From Nitrospirota bacterium (GTDB lineage: Bacteria; Nitrospirota; Thermodesulfovibrionia; Thermodesulfovibrionales; SM23-35): DNA of 57,311 bases. Location: assembly GCA_013388455.1 (NCBI GenBank), contig JACAFF010000004.1, forward strand, positions 1 to 57,311, given 5' to 3'. Position 1 is the first letter of the stretch. Every line of letters begins with the position of its first letter. Shown piece after piece: positions 47,332 to 57,311 of the stretch. The translations under genes and the position numbers were made by a program. Below the pieces are notes generated by a model. It saw nothing but the letters and a program-made list of their open reading frames with translations. It ran no database searches and was not told where the DNA came from.

Positions 47332-48147
47332 ATGAAGTATTTCAGAATTATCTTTAAAAGTTTTATTGATTTTATCAGAGATAACGGTTTCATGCTTGCA
47401 GGATCACTCGCTTATTTTTCTATGATGGCATTAGTTCCTTTATGTATTTTTTTAATCACAATATTCGGTTATATTTTAGGGCACTATCACGGATTCTATG
47501 AGTTTTTTTCAAACAGGTTGATCAGCTTCTTTCCAGAGATCACATCTAACATTACAAAAGAACTCGGGAATCTTATAAAATTTAAAGGGATTGGTACCAT
47601 AAGTTTGATTTTGTATGGTATCCTTTCATATCAGGTCTTTGCCTCATTACAGAATGCTCTAAACACTATTTTCAAAGTTAAAAAAAAGAGAAAATTCATC
47701 TGGTCAATTATTGTTTCATTAACTATCGTAACCCTTATGATTCTGATTCTCATAGTATCTTTTATGGCTACATCTCTCATCCCCCTACTCAGGGCATTAA
47801 AACAATTATTCCCTGAATTAAAAGTAGGATTGATAACAGCTTTTTTAATACAGTATTTTATCCCCTTTTTAATGATTTTTTTCAATGTATGCATTATTTA
47901 TATCTTCTTTCCAAAAACAAAAGTAAAGATATCAAACGCTTTTATTGGTGCTCTATTCACAACAACTCTTCTTGAAATTGCCAAACACATATTCACGTGG
48001 TATATTGGGACGATAGCAAAGTTCGGAACAATATATGGTCCCATGACAGCATTTGTCGTTTTTCTTCTCTGGGTTTTTTATTCCTCGTGCATATTTTTAA
48101 TCGGTGCTGAACTCGTATATAACATGGCTAATTATAAAAAAACATAG
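47332..48147 (+). CDS. YihY/virulence factor BrkB family membrane protein
   Basis: A 271-aa protein with about six transmembrane helices. MLAGSLAYFSMMALVPLCIFL near residue 21 and the closing GPMTAFVVFLLWVFYSSCIFLIGAEL are the family's signatures, formerly annotated as ribonuclease BN. The family's role is not settled; transport or envelope functions have been proposed. GAGGT lies before the ATG, and the gene starts four bases after the der stop, so it shares that transcript. Confidence 0.9.
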   Translation: MKYFRIIFKSFIDFIRDNGFMLAGSLAYFSMMALVPLCIFLITIFGYILGHYHGFYEFFSNRLISFFPEITSNITKELGNLIKFKGIGTISLILYGILSYQVFASLQNALNTIFKVKKKRKFIWSIIVSLTIVTLMILILIVSFMATSLIPLLRALKQLFPELKVGLITAFLIQYFIPFLMIFFNVCIIYIFFPKTKVKISNAFIGALFTTTLLEIAKHIFTWYIGTIAKFGTIYGPMTAFVVFLLWVFYSSCIFLIGAELVYNMANYKKT

Positions 48148-48172
48148 CTCCGAGAATATTTTATAGAATTAA

Positions 48173-48201
48173 TTGCAATAAAATAATTTTTTTACTAATA
48201 T
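48173..48201 (+). promoter_or_regulatory. Promoter for the MshEN-domain gene
   Basis: TTGCAA (48173-48178), a 17-base spacer and TAATAT (48196-48201). The ATG at 48207 comes five bases after the -10, so the transcript would be leaderless. Confidence 0.65.
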
Positions 48202-48206
48202 GTAAT

Positions 48207-49172
48207 ATGAAGCTCGGTGAAGCCTTAGTTAAAGAAGCTCTGATTACCAGACAGCAGCTTGAACTTGCTCTTAAAAGACAGACACAATTCGGTGGTAGAA
48301 TTGGAACCAATCTTATTGAATCAGGTTTCATCGAAGAGGAAGACTTGTCTAAATTTCTGAGTACTTATTTCAAAGTTCCATCTGTTAAGGCTGATCAAGT
48401 TAATGCAATTCCAGAAGAAGTTATTAATACTGTAAGCAAAGAAATTATAGAAAAATATAGAATTCTTCCATTTAGAAAAGAACGAAATAGACTGCATATT
48501 GCTATGCTAAATCCAAAAGACATTAAAGAAATTGATGAACTACGTTTTATAACAGGCTATGACATCATTCCATATGCCATAACTGAACTAAGGCTAATTC
48601 ATACTCTTGAAAAATATTATGGAATCAAAAGAGATATCCGTTTTATAAGTCTAACAGATAGATTTACCACTGAAAATGTAAAAGAAGAAATTTCCATAGA
48701 TAATATTAAAAAAGCATTTACAGATGTTAAAGATACAGAGGATGTTGCAGGCATTCTATTAAATGAGATTTTCAAAATAGCTCCACGTATTGCTATCTTT
48801 ACAGTTAAAGGAGAAAAACTGATTGGATGGAAAGCAAGAGGGTTGGATATTAATAATTTTGTTATTTCAGAAAATGAATCTCCTATTTTTTCAGAGGTTA
48901 TTCGAACAAAAACAAATTACAGAGGACCTATTATCAATATAAAACAAAATGAAAGTCTAATAAAAATTTTATCAGGTACTCCACAAGATGTCCTTATACT
49001 ACCGATTGCGATAAGAGAAAAAGTAATAGCTATAGTCTATATAGATAATGGTAACAACGCTGTTTTAAATGCAAATGTTGGATATATCTCAATGCTAACA
49101 TCTATGGCTGCTATCGCTTTTGAGATTCTGATTCTTAAAAAGAGAATCCTTGATATGGGAATAACAAAATAA
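48207..49172 (+). CDS. MshEN-domain (type II secretion/pilus ATPase N-terminal) protein with GAF-like C-terminus
   Basis: A 321-aa protein. Residues about 1-150 match the GspE/PilB N-terminal domain (MKLGEALVKEALITRQQLEL, then GTNLIESGFIEEEDLSKFLS and the following KVPSV...YRILPFRKERNRLHIAMLNP). This domain in MshE binds cyclic di-GMP. There is no ATPase part; instead about residues 170-320 look like a GAF-type sensor (FKIAPRIAIFTVKGEKLIGW, VLILPIAIREKVIAIVYIDN). A signalling protein that answers c-di-GMP is an inference. It lacks a Shine-Dalgarno site and appears leaderless. It stands between yihY and glnE. Confidence 0.78.
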   Translation: MKLGEALVKEALITRQQLELALKRQTQFGGRIGTNLIESGFIEEEDLSKFLSTYFKVPSVKADQVNAIPEEVINTVSKEIIEKYRILPFRKERNRLHIAMLNPKDIKEIDELRFITGYDIIPYAITELRLIHTLEKYYGIKRDIRFISLTDRFTTENVKEEISIDNIKKAFTDVKDTEDVAGILLNEIFKIAPRIAIFTVKGEKLIGWKARGLDINNFVISENESPIFSEVIRTKTNYRGPIINIKQNESLIKILSGTPQDVLILPIAIREKVIAIVYIDNGNNAVLNANVGYISMLTSMAAIAFEILILKKRILDMGITK

Positions 49173-49212
49173 TAATTAAATACCTGCCTTAAATATAATA
49201 TAAAACATTCTT

Positions 49213-52008
49213 ATGGATATATTTAATCTTATTAAAAATGTTTCGGCCGAAACACCTGACCCAGAAAGCTCTACAAAAAATCTCCAGAAACTTTTAAAAA
49301 AATCTCCAGAATTTATTGAAAAATATAAAAATCAAATCCACTATATTGCCAGATTATTTTCCTACAGCCAGTTTCTTTCAGACTATACAATAAATAATCC
49401 TGACAAGCTTTCATTCGCATTGAATAATATTAAACAGCCAATCACAAAACAGAAGATACTGTATGATTCACATACAGAATACAGAGAGATTTACAAACAT
49501 GCTCCTTTTACATTTAAAAAAGATTTTATGAAATTCATTCGAGATTTAAAAAAAAGATACCTTCTGATAATTACTCTTAGATATGTATGTGGAATAACCG
49601 ACCTTTACAGAAGCATGTCAGAGTTGACTTCACTTGCTGAAGCAATTTTTGAGTTAACACTTGATGCTGCATTTATGATAATGAAAGAAAAGTTTGGTGA
49701 CATCAAAGATCGTTCTTTTTGCATAATATCTCTTGGAAAACTTGGTGCACAGGAACTCAACTATAGTTCAGATATTGATATTATTTCTGTCTATCGCTCT
49801 TCAGATTATATGTCTTCAGGCATTATTTCACAAACAGGTGTTAGAACAAACAAAATCGAATCCCATGAATATTTTTGCAGACTTACAGGACTATTTTCCA
49901 GCTTACTTCAATCACCGACAGAGGATGGTATAGCATACAGAGTAGATATGCGGTTACGTCCCAACGGGCAGAAAGGCGATATCTCTCACTCGCTCAAGGC
50001 ATACAGCTCATATTATGAAGCATGGGGTAAGACATGGGAAAGGATGGTATTAATACGGGCCCGTCCTGTTACCGGTGATATTCTCCTCGGCAATCTATTT
50101 ATTGTAGAGATTGAACCATTTGTCTGGAAAAGATCAATTGACTATAACGATATTGAAGAGATTATTGATATGAAAATTAAAATAGATAATATTCATGATA
50201 CAAATGATATTAAACGTAGCTACGGCGGTATTAGAGAAATTGAGTTTTTTGTCCAGACTTTTCAGCTTTTATATGGTGGCAATAAAATCAGTCTCAGGTG
50301 TGGGAAGATGAAAGATGCGCTTAATGCATTGTTGAAAGAAGAAATTTTGAATTCAGAAGATGTCTTGAGACTTTCAGAAAGTTATTCTCTCATGAGAAAG
50401 ATTGAACATATTCTTCAGATGAAAGATGATCTTCAAACACATAAATTACCAACAGAAAAAAATGAACTTAAAATACTTGCAAGAAAGCTAAACTTTAGGA
50501 GCGAAAAGAAATTCTCATCAGAACTTAGATTAAAAAGACTCATGATCAGGGATATGTATAATTCATTGTTTGGGCTTCCAGATGTAAAACAGGATTTTAT
50601 GTTACTAATTAATCAATACCTACCTGAACAAGGAGTTTTTGATTACCTTTCATTTAAGGGTTTTAAATATCCAGATTCAGCATTAAAGCATATAAACACT
50701 TTCAATGAAAATATAAACACCTTTAAAACCATAACAGAACGTAATCTTCTTAGAAAATTAATGTCTCTCTTCATGGAATATATAATTCAATATGAAAATA
50801 AAGATACATTATTAAGGATGTTTGTTACATTTATGCAAAAGATAAACAAACACAAAGCCTATATTGACATACTTTTGCAACGAAATGATCTTAGAGAAAT
50901 TATTGTAAATATATTATCTTCGAGCACTTATCTTACAAGAACGTTACTAAGTCTTGACAACGTCGAGGGTATTTTTGAATACCATGATACAATGATAGAT
51001 TTCAAAACATTAGAAGATCGCCTCTACAATATACTAAAAAATAGCAAAGAACCTTTGATATCACTAAGAGATTTCAAATTAATTGAAGAATTGAAATCAG
51101 GAGTGCTTTTTCTGAAAGGGTTACATGACGTTCATTCATTTACAAACATATTAAGCAATCTTGCCGATACTGTAGTGAGAGCTCTGACAAAATATTTTAA
51201 ATCTGATTCTGATTTTGCAGTTGTAGGGGCTGGTGCCTTTGGAGCTATGGAAATGAATATAGGTTCTGATCTTGACCTTCTTTTTATCAGCACAAATGAC
51301 AGTCTTTATTCGAAGGCAGAAGATATAATCAGATTTTTATCAGAGTATACTTCAAAAGGAATAGCATATAAAGTTGATATGCGTTTAAGACCTGATGGTT
51401 CAAAAGGTATATTGCTAAATAATATAAAAGCATATGAAAATTATTATTTTAAATCTGCACATCTCTGGGAAATACAATCTCTTCTTAGAGCAAGACCTGT
51501 TGCAGGTGACAGGTTTCTTATGAGAGATTTTGAGGATATGAGGAAAAAGATAATTATAACTCGTGGAGGACAGATTACGGGTTCTTATATGAAAGATATC
51601 CGGAAAAGGATCATTAAAAAATTTTCAGAAAAAACATCATCATATGATATCAAAAGAGGCATGGGTGGAATTAAAGAAATAGAATTTTTAGTGCAGTATC
51701 TTCAGATGAAAAATGCATCACATTATCCTGATCTTATTTCGTCCAATACCCTTAAGTCGCTCAAGAATCTTTTCAAAATAGGCATAGTCGACATAAATAC
51801 AGAATCCATACTTTCACAATCATATACATTTTTAAAAACTATCGAAACTCTTCTCAGATTAAATGAACTGGATGTTCTAAAGATAAATTCTGATATAACT
51901 GATATAATAGCAAGATTTATGAATTTAAAAAACAGTGAAGAACTCAAAATTAAGATTGAGGATATCAGGTTAAAAATAAATAGAATTACTGATATGTATT
52001 ATAGCTAA
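49213..52008 (+). CDS. glnE: Bifunctional glutamine synthetase adenylyltransferase/deadenylase
   Basis: A 931-aa protein with two nucleotidyltransferase domains that adds AMP to, or removes AMP from, glutamine synthetase under PII control. The N-terminal (deadenylase) site has LGKLGAQELNYSSDIDIISVY near residue 180 and the C-terminal (adenylylase) site has AFGAMEMNIGSDLDLLFIS near 683. Each is followed by VDMRLRPNG/VDMRLRPDG and by GGIREIEFFVQ/GGIKEIEFLVQ. The length is close to the usual 945. TATAAT at 49194-49199 lies 13 bases before the ATG and no ribosome site is seen. glnA follows one gene downstream. Confidence 0.96.
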   Translation: MDIFNLIKNVSAETPDPESSTKNLQKLLKKSPEFIEKYKNQIHYIARLFSYSQFLSDYTINNPDKLSFALNNIKQPITKQKILYDSHTEYREIYKHAPFTFKKDFMKFIRDLKKRYLLIITLRYVCGITDLYRSMSELTSLAEAIFELTLDAAFMIMKEKFGDIKDRSFCIISLGKLGAQELNYSSDIDIISVYRSSDYMSSGIISQTGVRTNKIESHEYFCRLTGLFSSLLQSPTEDGIAYRVDMRLRPNGQKGDISHSLKAYSSYYEAWGKTWERMVLIRARPVTGDILLGNLFIVEIEPFVWKRSIDYNDIEEIIDMKIKIDNIHDTNDIKRSYGGIREIEFFVQTFQLLYGGNKISLRCGKMKDALNALLKEEILNSEDVLRLSESYSLMRKIEHILQMKDDLQTHKLPTEKNELKILARKLNFRSEKKFSSELRLKRLMIRDMYNSLFGLPDVKQDFMLLINQYLPEQGVFDYLSFKGFKYPDSALKHINTFNENINTFKTITERNLLRKLMSLFMEYIIQYENKDTLLRMFVTFMQKINKHKAYIDILLQRNDLREIIVNILSSSTYLTRTLLSLDNVEGIFEYHDTMIDFKTLEDRLYNILKNSKEPLISLRDFKLIEELKSGVLFLKGLHDVHSFTNILSNLADTVVRALTKYFKSDSDFAVVGAGAFGAMEMNIGSDLDLLFISTNDSLYSKAEDIIRFLSEYTSKGIAYKVDMRLRPDGSKGILLNNIKAYENYYFKSAHLWEIQSLLRARPVAGDRFLMRDFEDMRKKIIITRGGQITGSYMKDIRKRIIKKFSEKTSSYDIKRGMGGIKEIEFLVQYLQMKNASHYPDLISSNTLKSLKNLFKIGIVDINTESILSQSYTFLKTIETLLRLNELDVLKINSDITDIIARFMNLKNSEELKIKIEDIRLKINRITDMYYS

Positions 52009-52033
52009 CCAAGATTGAGATTCTGATTTTACC

Positions 52034-52726
52034 ATGTCAGTTTTAATACCAAAAAATACTATAAAAGAAGGGCCTGGAACCATAGAAGATTTTCTCAAAC
52101 AAGAGAAATTTTCTTATACTATTTTGGAATTAGAATCTGGAGAAATTCCTCCAACGTTAGAGAATTTTACAACCCTCATCATTCTTGGTGGTCCAATGGG
52201 GGTATATGAAATGGACAAATACCCTCATCTTAAAATAGGCTCCCGTATTATCAGAGAAGCAATAAACAGAGATATGAAGATAATGGGTATATGTCTTGGA
52301 TCACAGATGATTGCACACTGTCTTGGTGCAGATGTTTACCCCGGACATAAAAAAGAGATTGGCTGGTATCATATAGAGCTGACAGGTGAAGGGTTAAAAG
52401 ATCCTCTGATGAGAAAATTTGCTATTCATCCTCGTGTTGGAGATTTCTGGAGACGCTTTAAAGTTTTTCACTGGCATGCTGATACTTTTGATTTACCTCA
52501 TGGTTCAGTTCTTCTTGCAAGCACAAAATTATACAAAAATCAAGCCTTCAGATTCGGGGAAAATATCTATGCATTCCAGTTTCACATAGAAGTTAAGAAC
52601 AACATGATTTACGAATGGTTTAAAGATACTCCAGACTGTAAACTAATACTTGAAGAAACTGAAAATGTTTATTATGAATATTACGGTAGAGCAATGAATT
52701 TCTATAAAAAATTCTTTAAAAAATGA
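52034..52726 (+). CDS. Class I glutamine amidotransferase
   Basis: A 230-aa stand-alone amidotransferase of the GMP synthase-like kind. The nucleophile Cys is in GICLGSQMIAHCLGADVYPG near residue 85 and the catalytic His-Glu in FQFHIEV near 183. LIILGGPMGVYE builds the oxyanion region and HWHADTFDLPHGSVLLAS fits the family. Unlike guaA it has no synthetase domain, so the ammonia acceptor is unknown. It lies between glnE and glnA, which suggests a role in glutamine use or breakdown. Confidence 0.88.
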   Translation: MSVLIPKNTIKEGPGTIEDFLKQEKFSYTILELESGEIPPTLENFTTLIILGGPMGVYEMDKYPHLKIGSRIIREAINRDMKIMGICLGSQMIAHCLGADVYPGHKKEIGWYHIELTGEGLKDPLMRKFAIHPRVGDFWRRFKVFHWHADTFDLPHGSVLLASTKLYKNQAFRFGENIYAFQFHIEVKNNMIYEWFKDTPDCKLILEETENVYYEYYGRAMNFYKKFFKK

Positions 52727-52754
52727 TAAACATAAAAAGAATGAGGAGGGAAAA

Positions 52755-54110
52755 ATGGAAAAAGTAAAAGTTAAAGGAGTTGTCAAAAAACCGCGAGATA
52801 AAAAAGATGTTATGGAGCTTGTAAAAAAACATAACGTAAAATTTATTAGACTATGGTTTACAGATATCCATGGCCAACTTAAGAGTTTTGCTGTTCCGGT
52901 AGAGGAACTCGAATTTGCCTTTAATGAAGGGATGGGTTTTGACGGATCTTCTATAAAGGGTTTTGCAAGAATTGACGAGAGTGATATGATTGCCAGACCT
53001 GACCCAAAAACTTTCGTAATTCTTCCATGGAGGCCTAAAGAAAGAGCAGTTGCAAGAATGTTCTGCGATATATTTGAACCTGATGGTTCTCCTTATAAAG
53101 GTGACCCTAGATATGTCCTCAAAACAAATCTTGAAAAAGCTCTACAAAAAGGTTTTACATTTTATATAGGTCCTGAACTCGAATATTTTTATTTTAAGTC
53201 CGATAAAGCAACGGAAACACTTGATGAGGGAGGTTATTTTGATTATCCTCTTGATGCAGCAGAAGATTTACGTAGAGATACAATACTCGCACTTGAATCA
53301 ATGGGAATCAAAGTAGAATATTCACATCATGAAGTTGCCCATTCACAGCACGAAATAGATTTACGTTATGAAGATGCGCTGACAATGGCTGATATTGTAA
53401 TAACACATAGGATAATCGTTAAAGAGATTGCCAAGCAGTATAATGTTTATGCTACATTTATGCCAAAACCTATATTTGGTCAAAATGGAAGCGGTATGCA
53501 TACCCATCAATCCCTTTTCAAAGATAATCAGAATGCCTTTTTTGATCCCAAAGATCAATACTTTTTGTCTGATATAGCAAAAAAATACATAGCCGGGCTA
53601 CTGACTCATATTAAAGAGATAACTTTAGTCCTGAACCAATGGGTAAATTCGTACAAAAGGCTTGTGCCGGGTTTTGAGGCTCCTGTTTATATATGCTGGG
53701 CACGTAGAAACAGATCCACCCTTGTTCGCGTTCCTCTTTACAAACCAGGAAAAGAAAAGGCAACTCGTCTTGAACTTCGTTCACCTGACCCTGCCTGTAA
53801 TCCTTATCTTGCATTCGCTTGTATGCTAAATGCCGGACTAAAAGGTGTCGAAAAGGGTTATATTCTGCCTGAACCTATTGAGACAGATGTTTATCACCTA
53901 TCTGAAGAAGAACGGAAAAAGCTTAACATAGATACATTACCGGGTAGTCTAAATAGAGCCATAGAATATGCTGAAGAAAGCGATTTACTGAGAGAAACTC
54001 TCGGTGATCACATATTTGAACAATTTATAATTAGTAAAAAAGTAGAATGGGATGACTATCGAATAAAAATTCATCCATATGAAATTGAGAAATATCTGCC
54101 AATACTTTAA
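52755..54110 (+). CDS. glnA: Glutamine synthetase, type I-alpha-like
   Basis: A 451-aa ligase making glutamine from glutamate, ammonia and ATP. Motifs: FTDIHGQLKSFAVP, GFDGSSIKGF, the beta-grasp GPELEYFYF, the ATP region NGSGMHTHQSLF, VPGFEAPVYICWARRNRS and LELRSPDPACNPYLAFACML. It lacks the roughly 25-residue insertion and the NLYDLP adenylylation loop of type I-beta enzymes; the matching place reads DVYHLSEEE near residue 379, more like the alpha type of Bacillus. Yet glnE lies two genes upstream. AGGAGGG precedes the ATG. The stop is two bases from that of the convergent cation-efflux gene. Confidence 0.96.
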   Translation: MEKVKVKGVVKKPRDKKDVMELVKKHNVKFIRLWFTDIHGQLKSFAVPVEELEFAFNEGMGFDGSSIKGFARIDESDMIARPDPKTFVILPWRPKERAVARMFCDIFEPDGSPYKGDPRYVLKTNLEKALQKGFTFYIGPELEYFYFKSDKATETLDEGGYFDYPLDAAEDLRRDTILALESMGIKVEYSHHEVAHSQHEIDLRYEDALTMADIVITHRIIVKEIAKQYNVYATFMPKPIFGQNGSGMHTHQSLFKDNQNAFFDPKDQYFLSDIAKKYIAGLLTHIKEITLVLNQWVNSYKRLVPGFEAPVYICWARRNRSTLVRVPLYKPGKEKATRLELRSPDPACNPYLAFACMLNAGLKGVEKGYILPEPIETDVYHLSEEERKKLNIDTLPGSLNRAIEYAEESDLLRETLGDHIFEQFIISKKVEWDDYRIKIHPYEIEKYLPIL

Positions 54111-54112
54111 CT

Positions 54113-56076
<1,964 letters not shown>

Positions 56077-56110
56077 CTAATAGCAGATTAAATCGTAATT
56101 TGATATGAAA

Positions 56111-56228
56111 TTATATATTATTGTATTCTTCATAATCTTTTTTTAGTAAACGTTTCCATAGTCTTAGCATACTATCTTCTTCTTACTTCGTCTAAGTCTT
56201 TTAATTTTTCATCAACCGCCTGAACCAT
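56111..56228 (-). other. Coding-like remnant or two tiny ORFs upstream of tgt
   Basis: On the minus strand, 56228-56172 reads MVQAVDEKLKDLDEVRRR and stops; past the stop the same frame continues YAKTMETFTKKRL. A second ORF (56170-56111) reads MLRLWKRLLKKDYEEYNNI. The first frame resembles real protein sequence broken by stops. It may be a decayed gene next to the inserted 180-bp element. The rest of 56068-56261 shows nothing. Confidence 0.25.
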
Positions 56229-56261
56229 TTTCTAATAGATAATGAGTAATCTTATTCTGCC

Positions 56262-56441
56262 TTAACCCAAAAAATGCAATTGAATAATGCAGATGTTGCG
56301 AGAAAATTTATTTTTCGATACTTTAGTGCACCTTTAACTAATGGTTTTACGAATATTTTTATCCATAAAACAAATAAGACAAATCCGATAATTCATCGAG
56401 TTAAATAAATTTTTGAGCAATGTCTGCATTATTCGGGTTAA
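56262..56441. repeat. 180-bp palindromic-ended repeat, copy 2
   Basis: TTAACCC to GGGTTAA, exactly 180 bp, inverted with respect to the copy at 14583-14762 and about 95% identical by eye. It has no ORF. It lies between the coding-like remnant and the 52-aa membrane peptide gene. Confidence 0.9.
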
Positions 56442-56451
56442 ATCTTTTGTA

Positions 56452-56610
56452 TTATATAAGGTAATAAAGGATAATGATTACAGGCCAGATGATTAGTGCG
56501 ACAGAGTGGCCTAATGGCTTGCAAAAAATAGTTAATGGCATAGCGAAAAGCCTTGCAAAGAGCTGTGTTACAGCCAGCATCACAAAAAACATCAGAACAT
56601 CGATGAACAT
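56452..56610 (-). CDS. Small 52-aa membrane protein
   Basis: The ORF starts MFIDVLMFFVMLAVTQLF and ends VALIIWPVIIILYYLI. It forms two hydrophobic segments (residues about 4-28 and 36-52) around a short FCKPLGH loop, a hairpin-like small membrane protein. A strong GGAGG lies eight bases before the ATG. No family was recognised. It is outside common length cut-offs and would be missed by many pipelines. The stop lies 10 bases from the 180-bp repeat. Confidence 0.6.
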   Translation of the reverse strand: MFIDVLMFFVMLAVTQLFARLFAMPLTIFCKPLGHSVALIIWPVIIILYYLI

Positions 56611-56669
56611 ATAATTGACCTCCGAGATTATTGAATTAAATATACGTGCAATAAACCTTGCCAGTCAAG

Positions 56670-56735
56670 GTCGCAATCCCTTTTTCATCAGGTCAGCCCG
56701 GCTCCGCCAGAGTGAACGTCGAAAGTTAAAAGTGA
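56670..56735. repeat. 66-bp direct repeat, unit 1
   Basis: It begins GTCGCAATCCCTTTTTCATC and ends AAGTTAAAAGTGA. It is repeated with a single difference noticed (A for G in CTCCGCC-A/G-GAG) at 57151-57216. It ends two bases before the stop of the four-helix-bundle gene. Confidence 0.92.
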
Positions 56736-56737
56736 TT

Positions 56738-57097
56738 CTACTTTCCCTCAACCGAGTTGATCATCTTGCTCAGCATCGCCCGAAGCTCCTGACACATCTG
56801 CTCCCTCTCTCGAAAAATCCCTTCATTTATGTAATTCAAACTCTTGAGCTTTTCATACCAGTCAATAGTCTCATTTGCCGAACCACGAGCTATATAGAGA
56901 TAGTGCTCATATTCCTTACCACGCCTCCTACCGTATCCTTCCGCTATATTCGCCGTGATCGATGAAACGCTTCGAATTATCTGATTAGCAATGATCCGCC
57001 CCACCTCTGTCTTGGGAAAACCTTCAACATCTCGTACCACGTCTTTAAATAAATCCATACCCTTTTGCCATACCTGTAACACCCGAAAATCCTTCAC
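56738..57097 (-). CDS. Four-helix-bundle protein (S23 rRNA intervening-sequence family)
   Basis: A 119-aa protein starting at GTG (57097). It matches the family encoded within 23S rRNA intervening sequences and also found free: FRVLQVWQKGMDLFKDVVRD, then FPKTEVGRIIANQIIRSVSS and IAEGYGRRRGKEYEHYLYIA, then ARGSANETIDWYEKL. Function is unknown; the free copies are often called diversity or accessory genes. Its base composition is richer in G+C than the neighbours. It is flanked by 66-bp direct repeats, which suggests a transferable unit. Confidence 0.93.
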   Translation of the reverse strand: MKDFRVLQVWQKGMDLFKDVVRDVEGFPKTEVGRIIANQIIRSVSSITANIAEGYGRRRGKEYEHYLYIARGSANETIDWYEKLKSLNYINEGIFREREQMCQELRAMLSKMINSVEGK

Positions 57098-57110
57098 TCG
57101 TTTCCCATTT

Positions 57111-57311
57111 CACTTTCATCTTTCACTTTCATCTCCGCCTCAGGCGGGTTGTCGCAATCCCTTTTTCATCAGGTCAGCCCGGCTCCGCCGGAGTGAACGT
57201 CGAAAGTTAAAAGTGACACTACTTTCTCTGCAAATGTTTCTTCCCCTTTCACTTTCATCTTTCACTTTCATCTCCGCCTCAGGCGGGTTGTCGCAATCCC
57301 TTTTTCATCAG
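57111..57311. repeat. 139-bp tandem repeat reaching the window edge
   Basis: The block CACTTTCATCTTTCACTTTC followed by ATCTCCGCCTCAGGCGGGTT (57111-57150) recurs at 57250-57289, and GTCGCAATCCC at 57151 recurs at 57290, so the period is 139 bp. Palindromes CCGCCTCAGGCGG and CTCCGCCGGAG lie inside. The second unit is cut by the end of the window, so the true copy number is unknown. Confidence 0.9.

Noticed and set aside
56670-57311. CRISPR array at the right end
   Set aside because: The repeated core looks like a CRISPR repeat, but copies are 482 and 139 bases apart, the identity runs for 66 bases or more beyond the core, and no spacer-like unique 30-40-mers alternate. No cas gene is present.

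Overview
The window is a 57.3-kb piece of an AT-rich bacterial chromosome with dense, mostly housekeeping gene content. No single gene proves the taxon. The AT-rich composition, a [NiFe] hydrogenase, a B12-dependent ribonucleotide reductase, PEP synthase with its regulators, three small heat-shock proteins, the AmmeMemoRadiSam genes and an apparent thermospermine-type synthase together suggest an anaerobic, probably thermophilic bacterium. A Nitrospirota (Thermodesulfovibrio-like) origin is my best guess and is an inference.

Layout. 1-2,750: the 3' end of a [NiFe] hydrogenase large subunit with its terminator, a RelE-like protein, a PP-loop-like protein preceded by a coupled 35-codon ORF, and a PHP phosphoesterase. 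2,790-6,231: mutS convergent with purC. 6,323-12,948 (minus): rsmD-coaD-isochorismatase-like-PPPase-ppsA-UPF0146-PPPase, with PEP synthase lying between two DUF299 regulators. 12,999-16,425: an SBBP-repeat exported protein that stops in mid-repeat, a 180-bp repeat, purN with an apparent AUU start, and a SurA-like foldase. 16,544-18,469: tRNA-Val and tRNA-Asp, then a perfect CIRCE operator driving three hsp20 genes, closed by a terminator.

18,490-23,144: a membrane-embedded spermidine-synthase-like protein followed by the radical SAM enzyme AmrS, a 42-aa RR-signal peptide and an exported Memo-AMMECR1 fusion. 23,231-25,567: nrdJ behind a sigma-70-type promoter and two NrdR-like boxes 42 bp apart. 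25,624-30,606: a Zn-phospholipase/nuclease-fold protein, trkH and trkA, and a MidA/NDUFAF7-type methyltransferase. 30,665-31,951: decayed repeats, a sugar-isomerase pseudogene and an FmdB zinc ribbon. 31,996-40,701 (minus): a probable long operon, guaA-ispA-dxs-tlyA-hypothetical-ornithine decarboxylase-spermidine synthase-thermospermine-synthase-like. 40,755-42,459: a palindromic-ended repeat, guaB and a tiny coupled leader ORF. 42,521-54,110 (plus): lepA, hemW, a Cys-rich protein, der, yihY, an MshEN-domain protein, glnE, a class I amidotransferase and glutamine synthetase. 54,113-56,067 (minus): tgt and a cation-efflux protein. 56,111-57,311: repeat-rich end with a second 180-bp repeat, a 52-aa membrane peptide and a four-helix-bundle (S23-type) gene between 66-bp direct repeats.

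Themes: polyamine synthesis from ornithine to a possible thermospermine; nitrogen control (glnE, amidotransferase, glnA); purine synthesis (purC, purN, guaA, guaB); heat-shock control by CIRCE/HrcA; dNTP control by NrdR. Several genes without a Shine-Dalgarno sequence have a TATAAT-like hexamer 5-13 bases before the start codon, which suggests leaderless or near-leaderless mRNAs. Two families of short non-coding elements with inverted termini (180 bp and 140 bp) occupy the larger gaps.
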